Positions 8,444 to 17,612 of a stretch of DNA of 64,000 bases are shown here, in pieces (the first letter of the stretch is position 1; the number at the start of each line of letters is the position of its first letter). Made by a program: the position numbers and the translations under genes. The notes beneath the pieces were generated by a model. The model saw nothing but the letters and a program-made list of their open reading frames with translations, searched no databases and was not told where the DNA came from. This stretch comes from Bacillota bacterium (lineage in GTDB: Bacteria > Bacillota > Clostridia > Acetivibrionales > DTU013): positions 59,389 through 123,388 of the forward strand of contig JAFABI010000043.1 in assembly GCA_023426125.1 (NCBI GenBank). The letters run 5' to 3'.

Positions 8444-8494
8444 GTGATGATGTCAGAAAAGCAGGATGACAAGTTTTTTACACCTGGGACCGGT

Positions 8495-8523
8495 TTGATT
8501 TTTTCGCCATTTGCTCCTATAAT
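8495..8523 (+). promoter_or_regulatory. sigma-A promoter of the YesM/YesN/Lpl operon
   Basis: TTGATT (8495-8500), a 17-base spacer and a perfect TATAAT (8518-8523). Transcription would start near 8530, giving a leader of about 385 bases before the kinase gene. Confidence 0.7.
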
Positions 8524-8529
8524 ACACTG

Positions 8530-8914
8530 GAAACCATTTCGTGGATAGCTAGGAAGGGGGATTCAAAGAGTAGGTATTTGGCCAAAAGTTGAAAATAGAG
8601 ATCAAAAGCTATATGAAGCGGCTAAAGGTTATTGGGGCTGGAAAAGGTTTAAAATGATGTGGTACATGGGGATTGGTATCCTTCTTCCCCCAGAGTGATC
8701 CATTTTTTCAACTAACTGCAGGTGCTAAAACTGAAAGAACTAGTTGTTTTCGTATTAGAAAAATCCGAATATGTCAATATCCTGTTATAAGAAGTTAAAA
8801 TACTTAAAGAAAATAATTTTTTTCCGCAATATAATTTTAACAGGTATGTTCTGCAAGAGATTTCTATCGGAGGTAAAATAATGCAATTATCATAAGTTTA
8901 GGAAGTGAATTACA
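8530..8914 (+). other. long leader with a four-codon mini-ORF
   Basis: No full gene is seen. GGAGGT at 8869-8874 precedes ATG at 8881, which opens a four-codon frame ending in TAA at 8895, just ahead of the true kinase start. A frame without a start codon at about 8557-8697 ends in TGA. Its product, with YEAAKGYWGWKRF, looks protein-like but was not recognised, and it could be a gene relic. Confidence 0.3.
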
Positions 8915-10723
8915 TTGAAGCAATCGGCGTTTAATGTGTTCAACAACATTAAAATGAGAGAGAAGCTGCTGATATCCTATATTCTGGTGGTTATTCTTCC
9001 TCTTATTCTGGCCAGCTCGATGCTGATCCACAATATGAGCCAGATGGTGATCGACCGCGCCCTCAATGAATCATCCGTAAATGTAGATAGAATAGCCTCA
9101 AGGTTGAATGAGGTTTTAAATATTGCAATGGATATATCCTACAAGGCACATATCGACCAAAACCTTGAAAACATGATATCGAACCAATATGAAAGTACGC
9201 AGGAAGTATTTGATGCATACGGCCAATACACGGAATTTGAAACCTATGTAAGCCTGTACGGCAGAAAAATAAAGAATATCAGGTTTTATACCTATAATCG
9301 GACGCTTCTTGACAACGGCGTTTTTTTTAAAGTCACTCCTGAAATCCTGCAAAGCGAGTGGTTCAAAAAAGCCAAAGAAGCTAACGGAAGGATTGTCTGG
9401 CAGTATTTGAGCGGTTTAGGCGGCGATAACAGGTACCTGTGCCTTACAACCGTTGTTAAAGCCAATCTGGGGTATAAAGATATAGGTGTAATCTGTATCG
9501 GCATAAGCGAGGAATACTTGTATTATATCCTGAAAAACGAGCCCTATGAGACGTATATTTGCGATGAACTGGGCAATATCATCGGCGCAAGGGAGCTTTC
9601 GGTCTTCGGTCAGAACATAAGACAGCGGGATATTTCGGCGGTGGATTCCATGGCTGCAGGTATGCATGATTTTAAATATAACGGGGTCTCAACCAAGGTA
9701 ATCATAAAGGATTTCAATCCAAGCGCACAAAACGGAAGCTTCAAGATCATAAGCATCATACCTCTTGATGTTTTTGAAAAACAAGCCGCCCAAACTTCAA
9801 TTCTGGGAATTGTCATCATGGTATGCAGTCTAATGCTTGCTTTCATACTTATCATCATTTTTATCAATGCCATAAGTAAAAGGATAAAACGGCTGAGTAT
9901 CGATATGCACATGGTAGCAACAGGTAACTTCGATACTGCGCCGCTAATTGAGGGCAAGGATGAGATAGGGCAGTTGTCGGCCGACCTCGGCACAATGATA
10001 CGGAGCATCAAGGCGCTGGTTCATGAGGTCTATGAGGTCAATCTGCAAAAAAAGCAGCTTGAAATCAAGCAAAAGGAAATTAAGCTCAAAATGCTGGCAA
10101 ACCAGATAAATCCCCATTTTTTATTTAATGCCCTTGAGACCATAAGGATGAAGGCTCATTGCAACGGGCAGGGGGAAATAGCCGAGGTGGTCAAGCTGCT
10201 GGGCAGAATAATGCGGAAAAACCTGGAAACAGGCGACGATTTTGTATCCCTGGGGTGGGAGCTTGACCTTGTAAAAAGCTATCTGGATATTCAGAAATTC
10301 CGATACGGCAACCGGATTCAATATGAGATAAAGATTGACAGCTCACTGTACGACTACAACATTATGCCTCTTACCTTGCAGCCGCTTATCGAAAACTCCA
10401 TCATACACGGTATCGAAGAAAAAAAAGGTATCGGAAAGGTTATGATTGATATTTTTGAAGAAAACGGTATCCTCCGGATCGATATTGAAGACAACGGACT
10501 GGGTATGAGTGAAGAAAGGCTTGAAGCGGTGGTTTCTTCTCTTGCTGACGCCAATGAGAGCCCGGCTAAAAGAATAGGCATCAAAAATGTTTATCAGCGA
10601 ATAAAGCTTTGCTACGGGAATAACTATGGGTTGACGATTAATAGCATACCTGACACAGGCACCAGGATTGAAATAAAACTGCCCGGAAAGGTATATGATT
10701 ATGCTGAAGGTACTGCTGATTGA
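8915..10723 (+). CDS. YesM-type sensor histidine kinase
   Basis: A 602-residue kinase of the His_kinase (PF06580) type that pairs with AraC-type regulators. It has membrane helix 1 (about 19-37), an extracellular sensor region (40-293), helix 2 (295-318) and a HAMP linker (319-370). The phospho-acceptor is H401 in NPHFLFN. The ATP-binding motifs are LQPLIENSIIHG (N box) and DNGLGM (G1). It begins with TTG, with GGAAGTGA as Shine-Dalgarno six bases upstream. It overlaps the regulator gene by about 23 bases, so the two are translationally coupled. Family knowledge: such kinases respond to oligosaccharides or their binding protein outside the cell and switch on the importer downstream. Confidence 0.92.
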   Translation: MKQSAFNVFNNIKMREKLLISYILVVILPLILASSMLIHNMSQMVIDRALNESSVNVDRIASRLNEVLNIAMDISYKAHIDQNLENMISNQYESTQEVFDAYGQYTEFETYVSLYGRKIKNIRFYTYNRTLLDNGVFFKVTPEILQSEWFKKAKEANGRIVWQYLSGLGGDNRYLCLTTVVKANLGYKDIGVICIGISEEYLYYILKNEPYETYICDELGNIIGARELSVFGQNIRQRDISAVDSMAAGMHDFKYNGVSTKVIIKDFNPSAQNGSFKIISIIPLDVFEKQAAQTSILGIVIMVCSLMLAFILIIIFINAISKRIKRLSIDMHMVATGNFDTAPLIEGKDEIGQLSADLGTMIRSIKALVHEVYEVNLQKKQLEIKQKEIKLKMLANQINPHFLFNALETIRMKAHCNGQGEIAEVVKLLGRIMRKNLETGDDFVSLGWELDLVKSYLDIQKFRYGNRIQYEIKIDSSLYDYNIMPLTLQPLIENSIIHGIEEKKGIGKVMIDIFEENGILRIDIEDNGLGMSEERLEAVVSSLADANESPAKRIGIKNVYQRIKLCYGNNYGLTINSIPDTGTRIEIKLPGKVYDYAEGTAD

Positions 10724-12245
10724 TGATGAACCGATTATTTTAAAAGGCCTGAGAACAATAATCGACTGGAGCAGCTGTGGTTTCGAGATTTGCGGTGAGG
10801 CAGAGGACGGCCGGGCAGGTCTTGAACAGATCATCTGCCTCAAGCCCGATCTTGCGCTTGTGGATATCAAGATGCCTGAAATGAATGGCCTTGAATTAGT
10901 AGAGCAGTTAAAGAAGATGAATATGGAATGCAGAATTATTATTTTAACAGCCTATTCGGATTTTAAATTCGCGCAGAAAGCCATCGAATTGGGAATTGAT
11001 GCTTATATCCTCAAACCCATTGAAGAATCGGATCTTATAGAAAAGCTGCGAAATGTCCACAGCGCCATTATTTGCAAAAAGAATGAAAAACAATGCCTGG
11101 ATCAAAGCATTTCATTCTCAAAGGAGAGAGTGCTGCAAAATCTTATGACGGGAGCAATTGACGCAGAGTCGGTGGAATTTTACAACAGATTATGCCGCTT
11201 TGGTTTTCCATGGGCCAAATACCAGGTTGTACTGATTGGAATTGAGCCCTATAATCAAGCGGATTGTGGGCTTCACAGCAAAATAAGGTGTGAAACCGGT
11301 AAGTTTATAAGTGCGGGAAATTATGGGCAGGTATTTGCTATAAGCATTTTTACAGCCATATTAATTAAAAATATGCAATCCGCGACTCTATACCGGTTAC
11401 TCCATCAACTGCAATGCAGTCTTTACAAAAGCACCGCATCAAACATAATCATTTCCGCAGGTACCCCGGTAGACTCGTACAGCCGGATATGCACTTCCTA
11501 CGGAGATGCTTTGTCACTTATCGATAAAAAGTTCCTCTATGGACATAAAAAAATCATTATGGATATTTATTCCGATACTGCAGCCGCCATGCTCCGGATG
11601 CGGGAAAATACATTCAATACCGATCGTCTGGCGGAAGAGCTGTATAATGCAATCGATCTGAATAATACCGAAATAATCAATAATCTTCTGGAAAACATGA
11701 AGGATGGTTTTCTATTTGCCGAAACAGATGAATTTTCTATAAAGTCCATGTATTCCAATATGTATGTGATGCTGATGAACATGCTCGTTCAGAGCAATGA
11801 AGAAATCCGGGACTGCATGGCTGTGGAAAGCAAAGTTATGGACAGGATTTATGCTGCCGCAAGCCTTCAAGAATTGCACGGATATTTTAAATATACGCTG
11901 TTGGCGGTTTCCGATGTCCTCGGAAGGCAAAGACCCGGGCAAACGGTAAAAAAGCTTTTGGATTACATTGACAGGAATTACTACAAGGATTTGAAGCTTG
12001 GTTATCTTGCCGAATTGTTCTGCTACAGCAGTGTATATCTCGGGAAGCTTATCAGGCAGCATGCCGGCATGAATTTCAATGCATACCTTGACAGTGTACG
12101 GATGAAAAAGGCTATCGAGCTTTTGAAGGAAGGCTTGAAAGTATATCAGGTTGCGGAAAAAACAGGCTTTAAGGATATCGATTATTTTTACCGTAAATTC
12201 AAGAGGCACACTGGTTCTTGTCCTTCCGAATTCAAAGATCGTTGA
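10701..12245 (+). CDS. YesN-type AraC response regulator
   Basis: A 514-residue regulator. The receiver domain (1-120) carries D8/D9, the phosphorylation site D55 in VDIKMP and the lysine in ILKPIEE. A poorly conserved middle (130-400) follows, then two AraC helix-turn-helix units in the last 100 residues (LAELFCYSSVYLGKLIRQ and VAEKTGFKDIDYFYRKF). The start at 10701 is preferred over 10695 because AAAGG is nine bases upstream of it and only three bases from the other. It is the partner of the YesM kinase it overlaps. It probably activates the LplB-LplC-lipoprotein genes from the promoter at 12289-12317. Confidence 0.92.
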   Translation: MLKVLLIDDEPIILKGLRTIIDWSSCGFEICGEAEDGRAGLEQIICLKPDLALVDIKMPEMNGLELVEQLKKMNMECRIIILTAYSDFKFAQKAIELGIDAYILKPIEESDLIEKLRNVHSAIICKKNEKQCLDQSISFSKERVLQNLMTGAIDAESVEFYNRLCRFGFPWAKYQVVLIGIEPYNQADCGLHSKIRCETGKFISAGNYGQVFAISIFTAILIKNMQSATLYRLLHQLQCSLYKSTASNIIISAGTPVDSYSRICTSYGDALSLIDKKFLYGHKKIIMDIYSDTAAAMLRMRENTFNTDRLAEELYNAIDLNNTEIINNLLENMKDGFLFAETDEFSIKSMYSNMYVMLMNMLVQSNEEIRDCMAVESKVMDRIYAAASLQELHGYFKYTLLAVSDVLGRQRPGQTVKKLLDYIDRNYYKDLKLGYLAELFCYSSVYLGKLIRQHAGMNFNAYLDSVRMKKAIELLKEGLKVYQVAEKTGFKDIDYFYRKFKRHTGSCPSEFKDR

Positions 12246-12288
12246 TTTTTACAGGAAAATTGATTCAATAATTACAGTGTGCTTCCAT

Positions 12289-12317
12289 TTGCAAGGATGA
12301 TATATTGTTTCTATAAT
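12289..12317 (+). promoter_or_regulatory. promoter of the LplB-LplC-lipoprotein operon
   Basis: TTGCAA (12289-12294), a 17-base spacer and a perfect TATAAT (12312-12317), 43 bases before the permease start. Confidence 0.65.
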
Positions 12318-12359
12318 AGATAGAATTTTAACAAGTTTCTTATTTAGTGGAGGTATGGA

Positions 12360-13319
12360 ATGCAAACGGCTGAACTCAATACTTTGCCGCATAAAAAACG
12401 CTGGTTTGGCTTTGCAGGAACAAAGACACTGAGAGCCCAGAAATATCTTATATTTATGTCATTTCCTTTTGTGATATGGTTGTTCATCTTCAGATACATC
12501 CCGCTTTGGGGCTGGACCATCGCTTTTCAGAGGTATATGCCGGGGAGAAGCTTCTTCAGCCAGGAGTGGGTTGGTTTTGAATATTTCATTAAAATGTTCA
12601 AGGACTCGCTTTTTTATCTGGTCATGCGAAATACATTGGCTATGAGCATACTGTCATTGATTTTTTGCTTTACACTGCCCATTGTTCTGGCAATTCTGTT
12701 GAATGAAATAACGGCAGTCAGATTTAAAAAAACCGTTCAAACGATTTCCTATCTGCCGCATTTCGTATCATGGGTCATCGTGGCAAGCCTTTTTAACAAG
12801 ATGCTTTCAATTGACGGCGGCATCGTGAATCAGATCCTTGTCACACTTCAAATTGTGGAAAAACCGGTTCAGTTTATGGCAAACCCAAGCTTCTTCTGGG
12901 GCATTGTAACACTGGCCGATGTATGGAAGGAGATAGGCTGGAATTCAATTATTTTTCTTGCAGCGATTGCCGGTATTCCTCAAGACCTATACGAAGCATC
13001 CATGATGGATGGGGCCGGAAGATTCAGGAGAATAATCCATATAACGCTTCCCGGAATACTCCCTACGGTTATGGTCATACTCATCATGTCCATAGGCAAC
13101 CTTATCAACATAGGGTTTGAAAAACAATTTCTCATGAGGAATTCCCTTGTAAGAGATTATTCGGATGTTTTGGACCTGTATATCCTTGACTATGGCATAT
13201 CCGCAGGAAGATGGGCATTCGGAACGGCAGCCGGCATATTCAAATCCGTGGTCAGCATTATACTGGTTTTTACTGCCAATGCAATCAGCAGGAAATCTCT
13301 TGGCATTAAAGTAATGTAA
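12360..13319 (+). CDS. LplB-type sugar ABC transporter permease
   Basis: A 319-residue inner-membrane permease. The opening PFVIWLFIFRYIPLWGWTIA with the AFQRY motif is typical of the LplB/YteP branch, which imports complex polysaccharide fragments. Six membrane segments are seen. The EAA loop (YEASMMDGAGRFRRI) is near residue 210 and EKQFLMRNSLV lies in the last loop. GGAGGT precedes the ATG by seven bases. It is followed after three bases by the second permease. As with all three importers in the window, there is no ATPase gene nearby. Confidence 0.93.
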   Translation: MQTAELNTLPHKKRWFGFAGTKTLRAQKYLIFMSFPFVIWLFIFRYIPLWGWTIAFQRYMPGRSFFSQEWVGFEYFIKMFKDSLFYLVMRNTLAMSILSLIFCFTLPIVLAILLNEITAVRFKKTVQTISYLPHFVSWVIVASLFNKMLSIDGGIVNQILVTLQIVEKPVQFMANPSFFWGIVTLADVWKEIGWNSIIFLAAIAGIPQDLYEASMMDGAGRFRRIIHITLPGILPTVMVILIMSIGNLINIGFEKQFLMRNSLVRDYSDVLDLYILDYGISAGRWAFGTAAGIFKSVVSIILVFTANAISRKSLGIKVM

Positions 13320-13337
13320 AATGTGGAGGAAACAGTT

Positions 13338-14228
13338 TTGAAAAAATTATCCGCAGGCGACAGAGTTTTTAATATCGGTAATTATTCCTTTATGGTGCTT
13401 TTATGCATCGTCACCCTTTATCCGTTTTTAAACGTACTGGCGATATCCCTCAATGATTCAATGGACACGGTGAAAGGGGGAATCACCTTACTTCCGAGGA
13501 AATTCACCTTGAATAACTACATGCAGATATTAAAAACCGATGCCATTTCGATTTCCGTCGTGATATCGGTCCTCAGGACATTAGTGGGAACTTTCACCGG
13601 AATTATGAGCACTGCGATGGTTGCCTTCGTTATAAGCAGAGAGGATTTCTTTGCCAGAAGGTTTGTCATTACCGCTTTTCTTATCACCATGTATGTAAGC
13701 GGCGGATTGATTCCTGATTACATGCTGGTAAGAAGCCTCCAACTTAACAACAACTTCATGGTTTATATCCTTCCGGGCCTCATCAGTGTTTTCAATGTAA
13801 TCGTACTCCGTTCCTTTATGGACGGTTTGCCTTTTGAACTGCAGGAATCCGCAAAACTGGACGGCGCCAATGATGCCGTCATATTCTTCAGGATCCTGCT
13901 CCCACTTTGCTTGCCTGTCATAGCAACATTGTCGCTTTTTATAGCCGTAGGGCAGTGGAATTCCTGGTTTGACACCTACCTTTACTGTGGTTCAAATAAA
14001 AACCTGACTACCTTGCAGTTCGAACTGCAAAAAATATTGCTCAGCGCACAGTCTTCCGGCCAGCAGGACATTTACGGCTCCTCGGATATGGTTTCCCAGA
14101 GAAGGGTTTCACCGGAGTCCCTGAGAATGGCAATGACCATTGTTGCGACTCTTCCGATACTGTTCGTATACCCCTTTGTGCAGAAGTACTTTGTAAAAGG
14201 CTTGACGCTGGGAGCTTTAAAAACATGA
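13338..14228 (+). CDS. LplC-type sugar ABC transporter permease
   Basis: A 296-residue membrane partner of the LplB-type permease. TTG at 13338 is taken as the start because GGAGG lies nine bases upstream. A GTG at 13323 in the same frame would sit on that Shine-Dalgarno. Features of the LplC/YtcP branch are YPFLNVLAISLN at the first helix, GGITLLPRKFTLNNY in the outer loop, the EAA loop (LQESAKLDGANDAVIF) and the closing FVQKYFVKGLTLGALK. It forms the heterodimeric channel with the preceding gene. Confidence 0.92.
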   Translation: MKKLSAGDRVFNIGNYSFMVLLCIVTLYPFLNVLAISLNDSMDTVKGGITLLPRKFTLNNYMQILKTDAISISVVISVLRTLVGTFTGIMSTAMVAFVISREDFFARRFVITAFLITMYVSGGLIPDYMLVRSLQLNNNFMVYILPGLISVFNVIVLRSFMDGLPFELQESAKLDGANDAVIFFRILLPLCLPVIATLSLFIAVGQWNSWFDTYLYCGSNKNLTTLQFELQKILLSAQSSGQQDIYGSSDMVSQRRVSPESLRMAMTIVATLPILFVYPFVQKYFVKGLTLGALKT

Positions 14229-14321
14229 TGGTTTTATGCTGCCGCCGGTAAATTTTCAGCAGCGCACTGCTGGTCTGAAATTAATATAGATCAAGAAAAT
14301 TAATTAATTTAAGGAGGAAGT

Positions 14322-16040
14322 ATGATGAAAAAAGCTCTATGTTTGGTTCTCGCGTTAATATTTGTCGCGACCCTGTCCGTAGGATGCGGTAAGGCAAGTG
14401 TTACACCGGGCGACACAAGTGCCGGACAGAACAATTCTACGGGAACTGCAGCCCAGACCGAGTCAACTGCCAAAGCACCGGAACCCATTACCTTTACAAT
14501 GTACAGCGTTGAAGTGGATGCATACCCGGACACAGGCTTTAAAAGCCCTGTGGCACAGGAGATCACCAAACTTACAGGTGTTACTCTTGAAATTGAAAAT
14601 GCGGTAAGCAGCGATGCGGGAAAGCAAAAGCTGTCTCTAATGGCGGCAAGCGGCGATTACCCTGATTTTATTTACGGAAAAGGCGATATGAATATCGTTA
14701 AGAATGTAAATGGAATCATTAAGCTTGATGATTACATTGAGAAATATGGGCCCAATATAAAGAAATTCTATGGCGACGACATTGTGAGGCTCCGCTGGAG
14801 CCTGGACGACCCGGGCATCTATTACATCGGCGGCAAGGAACTGGGACAGGAAAATATGGAGCCAAACTCCGGCTTCCAGTTGCAGCTGGGAGCCATTAAG
14901 GAATTGGGCTATCCGCAAATCAAGACGGTTACCGACTTTGAAAATGCCATTAAAACGTACAAGGAAAAGCATCCCCAAATTAACGGCCAGAACTCTATCG
15001 GCCTCTCCTTGCTGGGTGACGACTGGAGAACGATGATTACGGTGACCAACCCTGCAAATGCCGTAACGGGCAACTCGGATGATGGCGAATGGTATGTCAA
15101 CACGGATACCCTTGATGTGGTGAGGCATCTGACAAGGCCTGAAGAAAAGGAATATTTCAGATGGTTAAATCACATGAATGCAATCGGGCTGCTTGATCCT
15201 GAAAGCTTTGTGCAGAAATATGACCAGTACAAGGCCAAGATAGCGTCGGGAAGGGTTATAGGCCTTACGGACGCAAGATGGGAAATCGATGAGCCTGTTG
15301 CCGCTTTGAAAAAAGACGGGAAATATGAGAATACGTACGGATTCTTCCCTGTTACTTTGAAGGAAGACATAAAATATGCGGACTTCCAGAGCTCCGGATA
15401 CCTCGGCGGCTATGCCCTGTCCATATCGGCAAAGTGCAAGGATCCGGAAAGGGCAATCAAATTCTTTGACTGGATGTGCACCGAAGAAGCCCAGATTCTC
15501 ACTCACTGGGGTGTGAAGGATGTACATTACACTGTTGAAAACGGCAAAAGGGTTTTGAAGCCGGAAATCGTCGAAATGAGGAATTCCGACCCGGCATGGC
15601 AGCAAAAAACAGGAATCTACAAATACAAATATCCGTTCCCGGCTTATGGAAATGCCGTCAAGGATTCTACGGGACAATACTTTGAAGCCTTCGAAACACT
15701 TGAAGCCATCATTGCAAGACAGTCCGACCTGGAAAACGAAATTCTGGGCAAATATGGCGTTAAAGCCTGGAAGGAGCTGTACCCGCAAGCAAGCGAATTC
15801 CCCGTGAAATTCTATGGCGCTGCATGGCTTGTAAATATAGAGGATCCCGAGTGGAAAGCCGCCGATGACAAAATCCTCAAGACAGGCTACAAGATGATTC
15901 CGGCAGCCATTCTGGCAAAGCCCTCGGAATTCGACCAGAAGTGGGATGAGTACCAGAAGGCTTTAAAGGATGCGGGACTTGATGAAGTATCCCAACAATT
16001 CTCACAGGCGCTTAAAGACCGGACGGAGCTGTGGAAATAA
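14322..16040 (+). CDS. LplA-type oligosaccharide-binding lipoprotein
   Basis: A 572-residue extracellular binding protein. The lipobox LSVGC ends a signal peptide of about 24 residues and is followed by a Ser/Thr-rich linker. At over 550 residues it matches the LplA/LipO class, longer than MalE-type proteins (about 400-430). It is the last gene of the operon YesM-YesN-LplB-LplC-lipoprotein. Start codons ATG at 14322 and 14325 are both possible behind AAGGAGG. Family knowledge: such proteins bind larger oligosaccharides, for example from rhamnogalacturonan, xylan or glucan. The ligand cannot be read from the sequence. A terminator follows at 16151. Confidence 0.92.
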   Translation: MMKKALCLVLALIFVATLSVGCGKASVTPGDTSAGQNNSTGTAAQTESTAKAPEPITFTMYSVEVDAYPDTGFKSPVAQEITKLTGVTLEIENAVSSDAGKQKLSLMAASGDYPDFIYGKGDMNIVKNVNGIIKLDDYIEKYGPNIKKFYGDDIVRLRWSLDDPGIYYIGGKELGQENMEPNSGFQLQLGAIKELGYPQIKTVTDFENAIKTYKEKHPQINGQNSIGLSLLGDDWRTMITVTNPANAVTGNSDDGEWYVNTDTLDVVRHLTRPEEKEYFRWLNHMNAIGLLDPESFVQKYDQYKAKIASGRVIGLTDARWEIDEPVAALKKDGKYENTYGFFPVTLKEDIKYADFQSSGYLGGYALSISAKCKDPERAIKFFDWMCTEEAQILTHWGVKDVHYTVENGKRVLKPEIVEMRNSDPAWQQKTGIYKYKYPFPAYGNAVKDSTGQYFEAFETLEAIIARQSDLENEILGKYGVKAWKELYPQASEFPVKFYGAAWLVNIEDPEWKAADDKILKTGYKMIPAAILAKPSEFDQKWDEYQKALKDAGLDEVSQQFSQALKDRTELWK

Positions 16041-16150
16041 CAACCTGATGCGGGCAGTAAATAAAATCTCCCATAGAGCCAAAAGATGCCCCGGTTGATC
16101 AGCATGATGTTCGCAGTGATACATTATGCGCCGGGATGAAAGCCCTATGT

Positions 16151-16183
16151 AAAGGGGGACGGCGATATGCCATCCTCCTTTTG
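16151..16183 (+). terminator. terminator of the Lpl operon
   Basis: A 13-base stem (AAAGGGGGACGGC with GCCATCCTCCTTT, two G-T type pairs) and a 5-base loop, ending in TTTTGTGTT. It lies 110 bases after the lipoprotein stop codon. Confidence 0.7.
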
Positions 16184-16492
16184 TGTTAAGCGGTCCGTCC
16201 ACGCCTTGCAGCTCAACTTTCTGCACGTTGAACCAGCAAACTGGCAATCTGGTAAATGATATCCCAGCAAAACGAATGAACCGGTCCCACCTGTCAAAAT
16301 ACTCCCTCTATAGTATGAAAACATTTCCAATTCATCGAAAATTATAACCTAGCATACAAATTAAAACGAGCCATAAATAGCACCATGCAAATGCTGCCGG
16401 TTTATTTTCGGTGAAAGAGTGATTTTGGGACTTTAAAAACAGGGAACATTCCTATATAATTGTTTCACTTGAATGTAAGGAGAGGAACGGGT

Positions 16493-17488
16493 ATGCAAAT
16501 GCTTGACGATGTCCAGGATACTTCTGAAATATGGGAAAAAGTCTTAAAAAACCTCAAAGATAAAATAGGGGAGATATCCTTGAAGACCTGGATTACCAGC
16601 ATCGAAGGCATATGCTTTACTTCAAATGCCTGTACTTTGACCGCAGCTTCGGAGTTTCATCAATGTATTCTGGAGATGAGGTATTTCAACTTACTTAAGA
16701 ATACAATCGACTCGGTTACGGGAAATGATATCGCCTTAAAAATTGCCGCCAAGCCAAACGTCAGCGGCAAGGCAGTTCAAATAAAGAAAGACATGCCGGA
16801 ACCGGAGATCGCTTTCACTAACCGGTTGAACGTGGCATATTCCTTTGATAATTTTGTTTCCGGTGGCTGCAATAGGAGAGCTTTGAATGCCGTCAGGAAA
16901 TTTCTTGATACCTCTGTACAAAGTCCCAATCCTCTAATTCTTTACGGAGCAACCGGCGTTGGAAAAACGCACTTGCTTCAAGCAATAGGTAATGCATATA
17001 GAGGGAGCGGCAAGTCATCCCGGGTCCTTTGCATTGGGATCAATGATTACATAAGCGAGTTGTTAAAACAAATCAAGCAGGATAATCAACTGATTATTGA
17101 AAGAAGCCTGGAACACCTGGAGCTGCTGCTGGTAGATGATCTGCACCTGTTAGAAGACAGGGAGGGGACACAAGCAGAGTTTATAAGCCTGCTCTACAGG
17201 CTTATGTCCGGAGGTATGCGGGTTGTACTGACAACAGGCAGGCCGCTTGAGAAATTTATGATAGGAAAAATTTCATTCCTTATGGAATCTGGCTCCATCG
17301 TAAAACTAAATAGGCCTGATTTCCAAACAAAATTAAGGATTCTGAAGCAATACGCCAGGATACATGAAGATACTCTCTCCCAGGATGAATTGGAGTTTAT
17401 TGCAAGAACGCAGTACAAAGGTGTCCGTGAACTGATAGGTGCTTTTAACAAAGCAAAGCTGTGCCGGCAATTAACCGCAATTCTATAA
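16493..17488 (+). CDS. DnaA paralogue lacking the DNA-binding domain
   Basis: A 331-residue protein with DnaA domain I (10-85, IWEKVLKNLKDKIGEISLKT) and a linker (86-112). The AAA+ domain III follows, with Walker A GATGVGKT at 152-159, Walker B LLLVDDLH at 211-218 and the sensor-II region RELIGAF at 313-319. It stops there. Domain IV, the helix-turn-helix that binds DnaA boxes (roughly the last 100 residues of the usual 440-450), is absent. The segment that normally carries the arginine finger (RSRF in typical DnaA) reads GKISFLMESG, so that Arg is missing too. The start is ATG 16493 behind AAGGAGAGG. It stands alone between terminators. Role inferred: it could bind ATP and pair with DnaA through domain I or III as a modulator, in the manner of Hda. 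Degeneration is the alternative. Confidence 0.85.
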   Translation: MQMLDDVQDTSEIWEKVLKNLKDKIGEISLKTWITSIEGICFTSNACTLTAASEFHQCILEMRYFNLLKNTIDSVTGNDIALKIAAKPNVSGKAVQIKKDMPEPEIAFTNRLNVAYSFDNFVSGGCNRRALNAVRKFLDTSVQSPNPLILYGATGVGKTHLLQAIGNAYRGSGKSSRVLCIGINDYISELLKQIKQDNQLIIERSLEHLELLLVDDLHLLEDREGTQAEFISLLYRLMSGGMRVVLTTGRPLEKFMIGKISFLMESGSIVKLNRPDFQTKLRILKQYARIHEDTLSQDELEFIARTQYKGVRELIGAFNKAKLCRQLTAIL

Positions 17489-17525
17489 TTACATCCACTA
17501 TCTTTTTCCGGAGATGTGACGCGTT

Positions 17526-17580
17526 CCATGCAAAAAAAGTGACGGAACCAATAACGGCTTCCGTCGCTTTCTTTGCATGG
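17526..17580. terminator. bidirectional terminator, long palindrome
   Basis: Arms of 22 bases with two mismatches, starting CCATGCAAA and ending TTTGCATGG, lie between the convergent DnaA paralogue and ABC exporter genes. The inner stem GACGGAA/TTCCGTC is flanked by A-tracts and T-tracts, so it can end both transcripts. Confidence 0.75.
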
Positions 17581-17612
17581 ATGTTTATTGGAGCACCTGC
17601 TGTTTTCCGCTT

